A DNA stretch of 64,000 bases. It comes from Caprimulgus europaeus (taxonomy: Eukaryota > Chordata > Aves > Caprimulgiformes > Caprimulgidae). The number at the start of each line of letters is the position of its first letter. The stretch's first letter is position 1. Position numbers and translations under genes: made by a program. The stretch is from positions 35,300,515 to 35,364,514 of the forward strand of contig OU015528.1 in NCBI GenBank assembly GCA_907165065.1, read 5' to 3'. The notes beneath the pieces were generated by a model. The model ran no database searches, was not told the origin of the DNA, and saw only the letters and a list, made by a program, of their open reading frames with translations. Shown in pieces: positions 1 to 14,000 of the stretch.

Positions 1-2931
1 GTATAAATTCTCTCCACAAAGTGTCCATTAAAGAGTTTAAATATGATAAATTATCACAACAATATTTTCAATATGCTATGCACAGCTGAAGAGAAGGGAC
101 TTGAATAAAATGTCTGTCTCAGCTTTAATTACAGTGTCATTTCCTTAAAGCTGTAATAACATTCATTTCCGCAAAGCAGTTTTCCATTTTTCCCTTGCTT
201 ATTTTATCTCAGTGGCACAATTAAAAAAAATTGTTAGAATCAGACCAAATGTGCCATGTTACAGAAAGATTTAACAAATCCTATGAATCAGTTCACAGGT
301 GAAAATTAAGAGGGAAAAGAATAAGAGGAAAACAAATAAACTCAACATAAAAGAAGCAGCTCCACTCAAGCGTAATTCCACTAATGGGACAAAAATACTG
401 TATCTTCAGGGAAATGTTTCCAAATGATGCTATATTTCAAAGCAGGAAACAGTTCTATCATCCTATTTTGGATTAGGCATTACTCTTTTCATTCAATTCT
501 GGCCACAGTAGTCTTTCAGTACTTATTTCCAAGCCTATAGGCTGCAGAATTTTAGAACTGTATTGTTGGAAAAGCAATAACCAGGTAGTCCGACTTTTCT
601 ACCAAATATAGCGCTGCTGTTCACAGCAAACATGACAGAGAAGCCACCACAGTCAGTGGCGCTGTTGAAACAATCTGCATCATTAGCTTAGTTCTTCGCT
701 GCTGAATGTTTATTTGGGAGCACAGTACCAGAAGCAAGGCATGCACATTGCCCAGCCATGGCACACCAGTTTCATCTGAAAGCCAATTGCTGCAACAAAT
801 GCAAAAGGAAGAAGTTGTGTCTATGACCAGACAATCCAGCCCCGCCATAGCTCAGCCCAGCAGTCGATATCCAGCAGAGCTCTTCTGCTTTTTATTCGGA
901 CAGTGCCCATTTCTGACAGACGGCGGTTTACATAATGATGATAAATGTGAGTGAGCAGCTGTCATCAGTGCTCACCATTTATGCATCATGCAGTATTGGC
1001 AGTCAAACACTCCCCTCTTGAAGGGGGGGAAAAAGAAAGTGTTTTCAAACCACAAAAATCAACACCTAAAATCACTCCCCCTGGCACAAAAATAGCAAGA
1101 GGAAACAGTAATTACCATAAAGTAGTGACTGGAGAGTTAGGGAAGAGATATCCTTGACTATTTTTGAAGCTATCAGAGTGACTAAGTGTTACCACCTTTC
1201 CCGAATATGCTTGTTACTTGTCCTCTCCTACAGCTTACCAATCCCATAGGAAAAAAAAAACAAAAAAAACCAAAAAAAACCCCAACACGTAAGCATCCTT
1301 ATTTCATTTCAAGGCAAAGCTTTTCATCTTAGCTCTAAATACCTTCCTAAATCACTTTGGAAGACCTGACTAAAAAAAAAGATAGATAATTCTTCTTTGT
1401 GGCAGTATCCTTCGGCCATAATAGCCTCCATCCTGGTGATAACACACAGGTAGCTGTAACGTTATCTTTGATGTCTGCAAGAAAGGGGATCTGCCTTTGC
1501 TCTTAGCAGAGAAGGAAACTGTTTGTCATTCAGGCTCCCTCCTAACCACCACATTTCAGCATTCGTTACAGTTCTGCAATCACACTGAGGTCAATACACT
1601 GGCACAAATATATATAAAGGCATACTTAATCTTGTTGTTTGGGGTTTTTTTTTAGTTTTGGACTCTCCCACACCAAGAAGAAGAGGAGCAATAAAATTAA
1701 CGACTGAACATTAATTTGCTAATAAGCATTATTCCTACTTCTCTTTACATATTGGTTCTTTTCGGTAAGTCACCTACATGGCCTGAAACTCTTCATGCTT
1801 ACCTGAAAACTTTAAGTGATTTAAAAGATTAATATTCCCACCTCAATTATTACCTTTTTCTACACCACAAGATAGCCCAAAATATAGATTCTTGTGCTTT
1901 TGGGGTAGTATTATGAAACCAAAATGGAAGCTGATTTTTTAAAGAATCTTCCATCAAACTTCGTTGAGCTATAAAAGAAAGTACTATGAGAAGCCCATCT
2001 CCTGCCTGCAAATAATGTAAAAAAAGTTAGGCAGTGGACAAATAACACACCTGTCATCTGCTGCTTCCTATCTTTTCCAGTTCATTCCCTTTGCATCAAA
2101 AAAGGGTAGCTGGAGCTTTATATTCTGTCTCTCAGAACATAAAAAACGGAATTTCAACAAAAAAGCCATTTCAAGCCAAAGTAGGTTCTGATTAAATGTA
2201 ATCTGCAAAATTGAAAGTGGTACCAAAACACATCACACTCTTCCCTCATTTTCAGCTTTCATTCATTAGCATGCAACAAGAAACTCTCTACTTTCTAATT
2301 ATCCTTATATTTCTCAACAAATTGTTGTTTCTTTTATCAATTTCCATGAAAAAGTGCAATCTTTTCAGTGAAAAACAAAAGTGTTTTGACCTAAATTTAT
2401 AGCCATTCATTTTTTTGTTCAAAACCTGATCTGATTGCAGCTGGCAGATTTTCCAGCTGAAAATCACAATGGAGAACAGGTGTACTTGAAAGCACAGTTA
2501 GCAAATTGAAGCAATTGTAGTCCATCTATGCAGCTACACACTGTGTAGCTCACCCACTCACACTGTATAGCCCAGCCCACCCACAATGCCATTAGCTCAT
2601 TTGCCTATTAAAATGCAGGAACTTAACAAACTATAATTTTGCATAATTTATAAGCAAAGAAATACCATCTGTTTTACCTTCAGAGTCAGTGTTGATTGGG
2701 GGCATGAATGTAATGAAGTAGCGAATACTCAGTGGTACTCTACTGGTATAAACATATGCTGAGAGAAACGCCTGAAGTCTTCAAAGATTTGCAATAGTTT
2801 CAAGCTTAAGTGCAAAAAGAAAAGCCATTGAAAAGCTGAAGGAGGACTTGGGTAGTTCCAGCACATCTTGTGATGCTATATCAGAGCGTTTAATCCTCAC
2901 AACCACGCTTTCAAGAAAGGTATGCACATAC

Positions 2932-2954
2932 AAAAAAAAAAAAAAAAAAAAAAG
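2932..2954. repeat. Poly(A) tract
   Basis: About 22 consecutive A. Comparable runs of 16-25 A are at about 17271-17286, 17591-17611, 33388-33404, 44037-44062, 54512-54532, 55320-55338 and 60422-60439. None has a recognisable retrogene body upstream. Confidence 0.85.
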
Positions 2955-5141
2955 TGTGCAAATGGGGGTATGTAGTATGTGGGCATGTAGTAACTTTGCA
3001 TCTTTGTAAGTGCAATGCTTATCTTATATACATATTTCATTACACACAATTCACAAACTCTCCTGAATTTTTCTTAAGTATACAGTAGTTTCCAATCCTT
3101 AGTTTCAAATAAGGAGCTATTCATATTGTACATGTTTTCTATGTGGTTTGGCTTATTCCTTCTTCTGATTTACAGGAACAATACACTTAGAATACTATTA
3201 TACATTTTAGGATTTACAGAAATAAACCACAGACTTACGACAAATCTCCAACTGGCATAAAATGTCTCTTTTTCACTTGTTTCTGTCCCCTTCCACCAGC
3301 CATGAATTGCTCAGGTCATCTTGGCTGTCCTACTGCATCTGTGTTCTGCTCCAAGGCACCATTTTGGAATTTCATTGGTAGTTATTAGCATTTCAATTTT
3401 TTTTAAAAAAAGACAGTTATTCAATTGCTGTCCCTTTGCAGAAGATCTCCTGGCCACCTCAGAGCTACAGCTGCAGAATGATTGCCTGGTTTCAGCATCT
3501 GTACTAAATAAATGTTGGCAGCTGCTGAAGGCTCTCCTTTCTCCTGCCTCCAACTACAATGCATACAGATCATTTCTTTACTTCTGTTCTAGACACCATG
3601 CATGTGATATGACATCTGGGAAACTTGTACTGGCATGTTCAGTTAACTGTCCTGACATCTTGCCACAGAAAAGAGAACTCTCTGATTAACACAGAAAAAT
3701 GAGAGTGAGATGCAGGCTAAGCAGATTTATGATAGGAAGGAAGGAAAAAAAGATATTAAAAAAAAAATAGGGCAGAGGGTAACAGAAGCTCTCAAGAGTC
3801 CTTGGGTTTAAAAAAGCCATAAAACAATGCTCTAAAAATGTATTATAGTAATTTGAACAGATACCTGTCAACAAGCAGTAAAAGAAACTCCAGCACGGTG
3901 ACAAAATAATTGCCCAGATAAAAATGATCATGCATTCCCCTAATACACCTGTAGTCTTGGAGGAAAATCTTTATGTCAGCAATTTTTACCAGCCTAAGGC
4001 TTGCATCCTCCAGATCAAACAATGTGATTCATCACAAAAGCACACTCTGCCCCACAGGTAGGAAGAATCCTTTTATCAGAGTTGTCCAGATGATCTGCTT
4101 AATTAAATTCACAGCAATCATCCTGTACTATCTCTGTTTTTCCTGTTTCTCATCTGAACTATGGCTTACATAGCCAAAGCCTTGCTATTTCTTCCAACTA
4201 TGCCTTCCAATTTAAGAAAAAGTATTATTTCTACCTGTAAATCATATTTCTCTTCCATCTTTACTCTAGCGGAACTAGGACAGCCTGACTACTAGAACTA
4301 GGACAAACATCCCATATAGGATGGTTGGTTTCTCTTCAGCTAGTTGCTCTGTCTGAAAGCCCATTTACCAACATCCCATGTTTCTGCTTCTGTCCTCAGT
4401 TCAGAAAGTTTACAGAATATTAGAGTTCCAAGCAACAGAAAGGGTTCAAACTATATTTTAATTTTGACATTCAGCATTAACATTTCAGAATTCCTTTTTT
4501 TTTTTCTCCTCTTTTCTTTTTTTTCTTCATAAACTCACCCAAGACTAAAGAAACAGTCACAATCTGCTCTTAGCTCAGTTCTTCACTAAGGGAACCTCCA
4601 GCTGATGAGGTCTCCCCTCAGCAATAAGTACTACTAAATGGATGGGTATAATTTTAGAAAGTTTGTGGGAGATGATAGGCTGATGCACCTATATGAAAAC
4701 AAAACAAAAAAAACCCCACACAAAACAGGAACAAATAATAAAAAATGTAGGTCTTGTATGTTTGCTACATGGTTACTTTTCGTCTCACAGAATAAAATTT
4801 TCATGAACTTTCCAAAATGAACTGCCTATTGCTCAGGAGAAACTGTTAAATATGTAGTAGGATGATATGCTGTGTGAGCTTTATACATTTAGACATTCAA
4901 TTTTTTATATGATGCTTTTAGAATTTTCATGTGTTTCACAGTTTTATGCAACCAAGCTCCTTGCCAATGCCTCTTACAAAAGGCATTATATCACATGAAA
5001 AACAGGAAAGGTTGGAGAATTTTCTCTTTTTTTCCAATTCAGGCAGAAACACTGCTAAAAAGGCAGAAGTCGTGTCAGACAGCAGAGCAAAATGCAACTA
5101 AAGAAAGCATCTCTTTCAAAGAGAATAAATACTGTAAAGTA

Positions 5142-5216
<75 letters not shown>
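5142..5216. repeat. (AAT)25 microsatellite
   Basis: An uninterrupted run of 25 AAT units. It is long and pure, so it is probably length-polymorphic. The Asn-only or Ile-only open frames that cross it are artefacts. Confidence 0.98.
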
Positions 5217-5217
<1 letters not shown>

Positions 5218-7991
5218 GGAGGTAATTTAATCTGAGAAGAAAAGTTTATAAACTTTAGATTGCATCTCACTTCTGATGAGAATTTCAATTATATAAGGAA
5301 TAAGGGAGAAAACTGTACTTCTCACTTTACCATCTGTATCTATCCATATATGATATGCCAATATATGGTAAGTACTTTCAGTAAACTGGTCATCCTATCA
5401 ATGTCCAGACTGATTTCTGCCCCAGGAAGGACCAGCCTCTAGACCATCCCGACATCTGCATGTACAACCCATCAGAATTCAGGTCAGATCACAGCATACA
5501 TTTTTTTCGGCTCAAGAGCCCAACATCTTTCCTTATGCCTCCTGTATCTCTGACTGTAAAAGATGACACTTTCCAGGAGTTTTACAGTCGCAAGTTAGAC
5601 AGTATGGTAATTAGATAATATTCCAAACTTTCTAAAGGCAGCAGCTTGATTTCCTATGACAAACACAGCCTGGACCAGTGCCCCATTCAGAAGATTTTGA
5701 AGCAGGTTTTCATGTCTTTTGAAAAGAAAAAATGTGTTTATATGATAAACACTCTTACAGTTCACAGACAATTGATAAATACCATTTGGATAAATGATTC
5801 TTTTGCTGATGTACATGAAAAAGCAATCAACTCTTCATAACAGCCGCAGCTTATGTACTGGCAACAAAAGTTCAAAATTTCTCATCAAACACAGAAAACT
5901 GTTAATATGTTTGAATAAAAGACCTATTAAGAGAGAATGTGCAATATTTGTGCACTATCTCGGCACAAAGTAAATTTGCAAATGTTTAAAAGGACTGAAT
6001 ATTAAATCAATTTAATTTTTATTTACCTTTCTTGAGAGAGATCAGGACTAAAAACACTTTTTGAGGGATATGTCTCATGAGTGACTGGAATGTAGCTAAT
6101 GAAACAACTGTTGAAGCAGATACCTGTTGGTTTTAAATTTCATTTTGTTTAAATGCAATACCTAAGGTAAATACATCATTTTTCAAAAATTATTACTTCC
6201 TGATAAATGTATTGATATAAAAAGGTAAAACTTCAAGAGGAAAAATACAAATATTCCACACTGATGGAAAAAGTACCTTCCATATCATTTTTGTAGATAT
6301 TTCCTACACGTGAAAGTTGCTTTTTTATAACAAAAAAGAATGAGATATTTTTCTATTCAATATTAAAAAAAAATGCACAAAGCAATATTCTGTATTACAT
6401 ATTCCACTCATAAGGAAGTACATTAAAAAAATGTTAATTAAGTCATAAAAATCAAACACTCAGAAGCTGGAAATGCCAGGCTCACATGCTCAGCCCCCAG
6501 TCACAGGAACAGAACACTTTACCAATGTCATCATGCCTAATCCCTCATAGGGCAAGTAGGCAATAGATTTTTATTTTATTTTATTTTTTAAAAAAGTGAC
6601 CCCACATTGCTGCTAGTAAGCACTTTGCAACACCCTATTTAAAACAAAACAAAACACGGCCCTCCCAAATCCAAAACCCTGCATTTCTGTCATAGAAGAG
6701 ACCTAAAGCTCCAAGGAAGCAGCCCAGAAAGGATTCTGCAACGGAATTAAAACGACAACCAACTGCTGACTTCCAAACCAAGGTGAGGATCCTCTCCCAG
6801 AGGCACATCTGGTGACTGGTCCAAGCATGTGAACATGACAACCATCCAGGGATCAATGACACACTATTACCTCTCACAGCATCAGCAGATCCCACCAGTG
6901 TCTCCTATTTACCTACTTGCTGCCACTCTTGTATGCTTCAAAAGAAAAAGGTAAAATAAAAATTAAAAATTCCTGAGAAGGCAGGATATACAATGGAACG
7001 TCAGGGGACAAACTGAGTAAGCTGTGGGCTGTGATTCATACAAAAATGGTTCAAATGGATGCTGTCAAAGCAAATCACATCTTCTTTGGAGATGCCATCA
7101 AGCTGGACAGCTAGGAACTCATACCAGTTGGTTCAACTTCTAAAAACCTTGTCACCCAGTTCCATCCATAAATTTACTAAGCTCTCCCTTAAATGAGTTT
7201 TTCATCTTTGTTATTGGATACCATGAGTCCACCCAGCTCCAGCAAAGCCTGCCAATGTTGGTATATCAATATTGATTTTCCATTTCAGCCCATTAAAGAG
7301 CTGAAATGAACAAAAACAGTGGTCAAAGGAAGACAAAAATATACATTTTCTCCTTGCACCCACACATCCTGAGCATTACAGCCTTGAGCACTCCCATCCA
7401 TGCTATCCCCAACTGCTTCAGATACTCAAGGAGTGCCTGGGTTTGTCTGCATTTCTTCCTAAAAAGAAAATTTTCATTCTCCCCTCAGCACATACACACA
7501 AGCATATACAGTCCTGACCAGCCACAGGGGAGCATACCTTGAAGTCTAAGGGCAGCTTTCAATCAGCTTCTGGTAACTCTGTCCTTAGGAGCCATTTGCT
7601 GTAAAGTCCTGACAGAGAGGCATAATCAAACATCAGGCAGTTTAAAGGAGCAGATTTTCAGGCTCAGCAATCAGACTGGTTATAATCCAAAGCAATGCTC
7701 CATGATATCTAATCATTCTGTGGCTGCTGAAGAAAGGAGATTTTTACTTCCCAAAAGAATTGTAATTATCCTCCAAAGGCAAAATCCGGAGACTTCTTGC
7801 AGAACAACCATCACAGTAGCTAATGTCCTATTGCCTTAACTCTTGGACAGTCTGAGTGTATGTGTTCTTCTTAAGGAATAATCACCTCAAAGCATGTAAG
7901 GGGACTTAGGACATAAAAAAAAAATATTTATACAAAGCATCAAAGCTCTACACAGATCTGCAGGCTTAAAACAAGCAGACCATGACACTGG

Positions 7992-8940
7992 ATAGAATCA
8001 TAGAATGGTTTGGGTTGGAAGGGACCTTAAAGATCATCCAGTTCCAACCCCCCTGCCATCAGCAGGGACACCCCCCACTAGACCAGGTTGCTCAAAGCCT
8101 CATCCAACCTGGCCTTAAACACTTCCAGGGAGGGGGCATCCACAGCTTCTCTGGGCAACCTGTTCCAGTGTCTGACCACCCTCACAGTGAAGAATTTATT
8201 ACTAATGTCTAATCCAAACTCACTTTCTTTCAGCTTAAAGCCATTTTCCCTTGTTCTATCACTACCTGCTCTTGTAAAAAGTCCCTCCCCAGCCCCTTCA
8301 GGTACTGTGAGGCCGCTATAAGATCTCCCCAGAGCCTTCTCTTTTCCAGGCTGAACAGCCCCAACTCTCTCAGCCTGTCCTCATAGGAGAGGTGCTCCAG
8401 CTCTTGGATCATCCTCGTGACCCTCTTCTGGACTCCTTCTAAAAGGTCCATGTCTTTGTTGTTTTGGGAGCTCCAGAACTGGACACAGCACTCCAGGTGG
8501 GGCCTTACAAGAGTGGAACAGAAGGGCAGAATCACCTCCCTCAACCTGCTGGCCACGCTTCTCTTGATGCAGCCCAGGATACGGTTGGCCTTCTGGGCTG
8601 CAAGTGCACATTGCCGACTCATGTTCAGCTTCTCATCTACCACCAACCCCAAGTCCTTCTCCTCAGGGATGCTCTCCATCCATTCTCCACCCAGCCTGGA
8701 TTTGTGCTTGGGATTGCCCTGACCCAGGTGCAGGACCTTGCATTTGGCCTTGTTGAACTTCATGAGGTTGGCACAAGCCCACCTCTCAAGCCTGTCAAAG
8801 TCCTTCTGGATGGCATCCCATCCCTCCAGCATGTCAACTGCACCACACAGCTTGGTGTCATCGGCAAACTTGCTGAGGGTGCACTCAATCCCCCTGTCCA
8901 TGTCACCGACAAAGATGTTGAACAGTGCTGGCCCCAGACA
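7992..8940 (-). mobile_element. CR1 LINE, 5'-truncated, minus orientation
   Basis: A CR1 non-LTR retrotransposon fragment runs from the reverse transcriptase region to the 3' end. Its 3' terminus lies at the left (plus strand ATAGAATCATAGAATGGTTT, the hallmark CR1 tail). The minus strand has an uninterrupted 223-codon frame (8230-8901) beginning in RT with the FADDTKL catalytic box and continuing through LRPHLE-like and [18 protein letters not shown] motifs. A frameshift or premature stop near 8230 separates this from the C-terminal [18 protein letters not shown] segment. This is the best preserved CR1 in the window. Confidence 0.95.
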
Positions 8941-9535
8941 CTTCTACCTAATCTTCATTTTTCCTCTTCAAGTAATAATCAAGCCATTATTTCTATTAAA
9001 AAAAAAAGTACAGAAATTTTATTTATAATGCTGTTGGAGCTATGGAAGAGCTATTTCATGAAGAAATATTTTTCTTTTAGCAGAGAACATGAACTGGCCA
9101 AACCAGCAAACCTTGTATTTAAATGCCTTAATAAGAGAACTGTTTATTTTCCACAAACCTGGATTCAAATTTGACATTTCACATGGATTAATCTAAGGCT
9201 GTTGCTCTTAACCTAAGCACCCAGAACAGGAGAGCCCTCACAGTGGCCTTTTATCCTTTCACAGTAATGAAAAGCCTTCCAGGAGAGATGGCACTAGGAA
9301 GACTGGGTTGAGGGAACACAGCAACCTGGGGGAAGAACACAGGTTTTGTACCCGAGCCAAAGCCAATCGCTCTCACTCTCAGGAGCTTTACATTAAAAAA
9401 AAAAATACTTAAAATCAAATCTTGTTGCTAACATACCTTGCCAATCATATTTCAGAGCAGAAAGAACATATTTAGTGCAGTTACATCCTGAAAACCATGA
9501 CTTATAATGGAAATGCTGACATTTCCTGGATTGTT

Positions 9536-9586
9536 TGAGGCCACAAGCTATAGCTTGTGGCCTCACACTTGCAATAGCTAAGTGTG
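9536..9586. repeat. 30-bp perfect palindrome and adjoining 7-bp hairpin
   Basis: Bases 9536-9550 (TGAGGCCACAAGCTA) are the exact reverse complement of 9551-9565, with no spacer. Overlapping its right end, CACACTT (9564-9570) pairs with AAGTGTG (9580-9586) across a 9-base loop. Confidence 0.95.
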
Positions 9587-10671
9587 TTTTCAAGCACTGT
9601 TTTAGTAGTTTAGAAACAATAGTGAAGAGTAGTGGTAGAATTAATAATGCCATACATGCAAAAAAAAACCCTTTTCTGGACAATATGATCACAAAGCATC
9701 AAGAGACATGAGCTTTGGCAACAGCCACTTGCAGTTGCCAAGTCCAGCCTGCTTCAAATCATCATTAAAATTTTCTAAGTAACAAGGAAATGTCTCAGCA
9801 CTGAAGAAACTATAAACACAAATAATTCTTATTAATCCAAGCCAGGTTTCTATCGCTAGTGTGCTGTGCTCATAGTTCATGGAGATTTATGGAAATGTTT
9901 GCCACTGTGAAACAAGAGATTTCACATGAACTGCTCAGAGAGTAGGCAATTATCAACCCATGAAGGCTACACAAATTTTAACAGAGAAAAATGGTCTCAC
10001 TCTTCGGCACAGCAGGCGAGGTTAATAAGATTCTTCCCCATGTTGTGAAGTAAACATCTGGACTTTTTCTCTTCTGTGCTGTATTTCTTCCTTGCTGAAA
10101 AGTAAAATAGCCCACTCTACTACTGGCTGAAAACTAAAACCAGCTCCTTGTCTTGTATGTTTTTAACAGTAAATTCACCTGTAAATGACAATGCAATCAT
10201 TTAGACCCTCATTATTAAGGGTCCATTCTGTGTTATCAATTTTTTTCTGCCAACAACAGTGACACTGCAGAAGTACATTGTTTTACAAATGCATATTAAT
10301 TTATTCACCAAGCTAAAGACTTCTTCTTACAGACAGCAGAAGAGAACACCATACTATAAGAAGGTACCACTTCCTCTGGAACAGAAATTCACCTTTCTTC
10401 CAGTATAGTCAATGTTTTGGGTTTTTTTAATCAAATGAGCAATAATTTATTTTAAATACTGAAAACTCATCAAAATGCAATATTAATAAACCACATCAAA
10501 TGGAATGCTAAGAATATTGTTTTTTCATATGGTCTTAGGAAAATCTAGAAGATAGGTCTCAATGTTTTAAGCCTCTCCATACAATTTGATGCAGGTACAC
10601 CATGACAATTCAAGCCAAGTTCAGGGCTGACTCAGCTCAGCCATGCACCAGTGAAAATGAAAGAAGACAGA

Positions 10672-10952
10672 AGACAGAGTCTTCTCCGATGTGCCCAGAG
10701 ACAGAACAAGAGGAACTGGCATAAATCAGAATACAGGAAAAGACATTTAAATGCAAGAAAAATCCATTTTACTGTAAGGATAGTCAAGCACTGGCATAGG
10801 CTGTCAAGAGAAGTTATGGAGTTTCCATCCTTGGAGATGCTCAAAACCCAACTGGACACAGAGCTGAGCAACCAGCTCTAGGTAGCCCTGCTTGAGTAGG
10901 GTGTTGGACTAGGCAATCTTCAGAAGCCTCGACTTTCTGTGATTCTACTGGT
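10672..10952 (+). mobile_element. CR1 LINE 3' fragment, plus orientation
   Basis: The C-terminal CR1 ORF2 end (FTVRIVKHWHRLSREVMEF, then SLEMLKTQLD) is followed by the short CR1 3'UTR (GGGTGTTGGACTAGGCAATC) and the terminal TGTGATTCTACTG. It is the only plus-oriented CR1 among the five found. The upstream reading frame is decayed. Confidence 0.88.
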
Positions 10953-10961
10953 ATTTCTTGG

Positions 10962-11005
10962 GATCACTGATGACCTTTGATCACTGATGACTGATCACTG
11001 ATGAC
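10962..11005 (+). repeat. Three copies of a 13-mer beside a CR1 end
   Basis: GATCACTGATGAC occurs at 10962-10974, 10979-10991 and 10993-11005, starting 10 bases after the CR1 3' end at 10952. All copies are identical; the spacing differs (17 and 14 bases). Confidence 0.93.
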
Positions 11006-14000
11006 ATTTATTATGTTTTGTGTGTGTGTTATCACTGCAGCTTTTCTTCTAGTCTAAATAACAAAGCCAACAAACCTTTTTGCTTAACTCTGACTTAGAA
11101 GCACCTTCATGCTCTTGACTGGGCCAGAACTGTAAATAGGGCTGTGTTACATGAGGGAAATGAAAAGACAAATGGCTTAGGCTTTTAACTATAAGTTAGG
11201 AGGAAGAAAAAAAATGAGTATGGGAAAAGACTTAATTGTATCATCAAATTATACAAGGAACTATCAAGATAAGAAGAAAGAGCATGAAATCAAAATCCTA
11301 ATCAGGTCTAGAAAATACTTCCATCAGTTGTGACAGTGACATTTAACAAGAAGTTGATACTAAACCTAGAATCGTTCACAGTCCCATAAACAGGACTATA
11401 TTTTGGCTTCCATCTCACATTAAATTAATTTCTAAAGCCTTCCAGATATGCCCAGCAGAACCCCATGCCAAACTCTTAAGCAACTGTCTCTCAAGCACTT
11501 TATTCCAGTGTAACATAAAATAATAATTTATTTTTCCCCTCACAAAATTTAAATAGTCTCCCAAGCCGATTTTCCACTGAATAGTCAAAAGAAGCAAATA
11601 CTTTCCAATGTCTGATCTGCAAGCATAAAATTAAGGATACGAATATTTATTAAAAGAAAAGCCATATAATTCTCACATATTAAATTGAGGCTTTTTTCTA
11701 CTTAATAAAGCATAGTGATACTGAGAAAAAAAATCCTGAAATAAGTCATGAAATAGTAATAGCTTTCTGATGCATTCAGTAAAGAAAAAAAGTGAGCTTC
11801 TATTGTGACATAAATGAGAGTTGCTCCACTAAACTACACCAGTATTTATTAAACCCAGTTTACAGGAATTTACAAGATGGGTGATATATTTGACTATTGA
11901 CATCTCTCAGCCAGGATGCATAAAGCAGTTTAACAAGTTGAAACATTACTGGCACACAATATAATTTGGCACATAGTTTTTCTTCTTTGAAAACTGCAGC
12001 TCTGAGCCAGAGAATTTTAGCAACAAGAAACCAGAGTATTATTTAATTCTTCCTTTAAAATAAAGGAAGGCTCACATGATAGCAGTTTTCCTCACTGCAC
12101 ATAGGATAAAGACAATCAGTCAATACTTCTCAACTCCAAAGCTGTGGATGCAGCTAGATACACAATTTCACTCCTCAGATGTTTCCTTCTCAACCATTTC
12201 AGTTCTGAAAAAAGCAAGTTTGTTTTCAGTATATACAACTCATTCAGAGATAAAAAATAAAACTACCACAAATCAGAAAGTCGTGCTGCATTCAGAAAAC
12301 AAGCAAATAAAACATGCGAATCATACTGTGACCCCTCCTGCAATTTCACTGGGAGTGGTGTTCTTTTAGCACATTTCACAGGCCGAAGATTAATTTTAAA
12401 ATGCATATCAGGAAGACCAGACCATTCACCTCTACATCAACACGAGGCATCCAGTACTCCTGTGTTTGGACCTAATCACACTACTTGACTACTAACGGAA
12501 ACTTAAAAGGCCCTGGGCCTGAAGACAATGATTAATATCACAAACTTACAAAAAGGATTTCTCCTACTGTTTTACCCCTTCCAATACTCTCATCAGCTTC
12601 AACACATCAGATGTTTTCATTTTGCCTCATCAACCTCTGAGGCATCCCATCTGATGAGCGATACATTCAAATGTCACAGTTTTAATTTTCAGTTCTGTCC
12701 TGAGACACTTGGCACTTTGCATTTAACATTTCCACAAGGAAAAAAGGCTCTGTGTGATTGATTAAATATACCATGTCACAGCAACTTGCATTTCTGTCTC
12801 TCTCTGTTCCAGTGGCACTTCTTCTGCTATTTTAAAAAATAATAATCATTTGGAAATCCCCAAATGCCTGATCTGTTATGGTGGAAGTTTAATTAGACCT
12901 AAAACTAATTTGAAAGTGTCAGCAATATCTTTTCTGAAGAGCATTTAGGTATACTCCATTTAATAATAACATGACAAAGTAAGTAATGAAATTATTGCAG
13001 TAGGAGTGAAAATTATTTTAAAAGAAAGACTATTATTCATACTGAATACCGCATGTTTAAGTGACTGGCATTGCATTAATAATTATAGTAGTTATCACTC
13101 TCCATTGAAGAGAAAATATATTCAGATTACTAGCTCTATTATACTATAGCAAAAAGAAAAAGAACATAGATTTAACAAGTGTTATTGCCAATTTGGGGTA
13201 GTCATTTGCCAAATTCTATTCCCATTATTAGTAGCCAATTTGTTTTGAAGCCACTGAAAATCTGGGTAAGAAAACTGTTATTCATACAAATGTATTTTCT
13301 TGATAGAAAACCAAATAGATATAAACACACAGTGAATTTTAAAAATGCATTTTTGCTTCTCTTCTTATTTTCTTCATCTTACGCTGTCCCAAATATATTA
13401 GATGTTAAGAAAAATTAAAAGCTTATTCTAGTTTCCATTGTTTTATGACAAGTAGAGTTTCTGTGTAGGAGAGACGGACATAAACAAATGCTGTTACAAG
13501 TTCTGTTTTCTATCAGAAATAGTTGGGTAAGCTAGAAGTGCCTTTAATGTGGCAGACTTCTTCATTTCCCATGATGACCACTCTGGTTTCCCTGGGATTG
13601 GAAGATCTCTCTAGTGCTTCTCCCACTTGCAGCTATTGGTTGCACCCATAGCAGTTATTCAGTGATGTAAAATCAGATTCTTCCAAAAAGAGAGCTAGTT
13701 CATCATTGCATGCTACGAAGCAGATTCAATCCATCACTCCTAAGATACCTGTCTGGAACTGGTTGTTACTCCTCGGACGGACAGAAGAGAGAGCAGAGGT
13801 GCCTTGTTTTGCCCTTTCAACTACACATACACATTTTCTACCACGCTTTGTGCCTCTTTCCTCACCACAGGTACTATAGCCCTTTCTCCACTGAAGAAGA
13901 AAGTCTCCTTAACATAGAACACAACTGTGAGGTTCATTTTGCCCTAAAAAGCTCTTCACAATGCACATTCCTTCCTCTTCCCCCCGCCCGCCTTTTTTGA

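Larger units (their letters stand above)
1..7991 (-). other. KCNC2 intron, left part
   Basis: AT-rich non-coding DNA with no recognisable exon or transposon apart from the (AAT)25 run and simple A tracts. No KCNC2 S1-S6 exon is present; I looked for the FIAFASLFF, GFG and TVGYGD type segments among the open frames and saw none. Confidence 0.7.

Noticed and set aside
4929-5288. Poly-Asn and poly-Ile open frames
   Set aside because: They are read through the (AAT)25 microsatellite.
8464-9174. 236-codon plus-strand frame
   Set aside because: It is the antisense shadow of the CR1 reverse transcriptase region.
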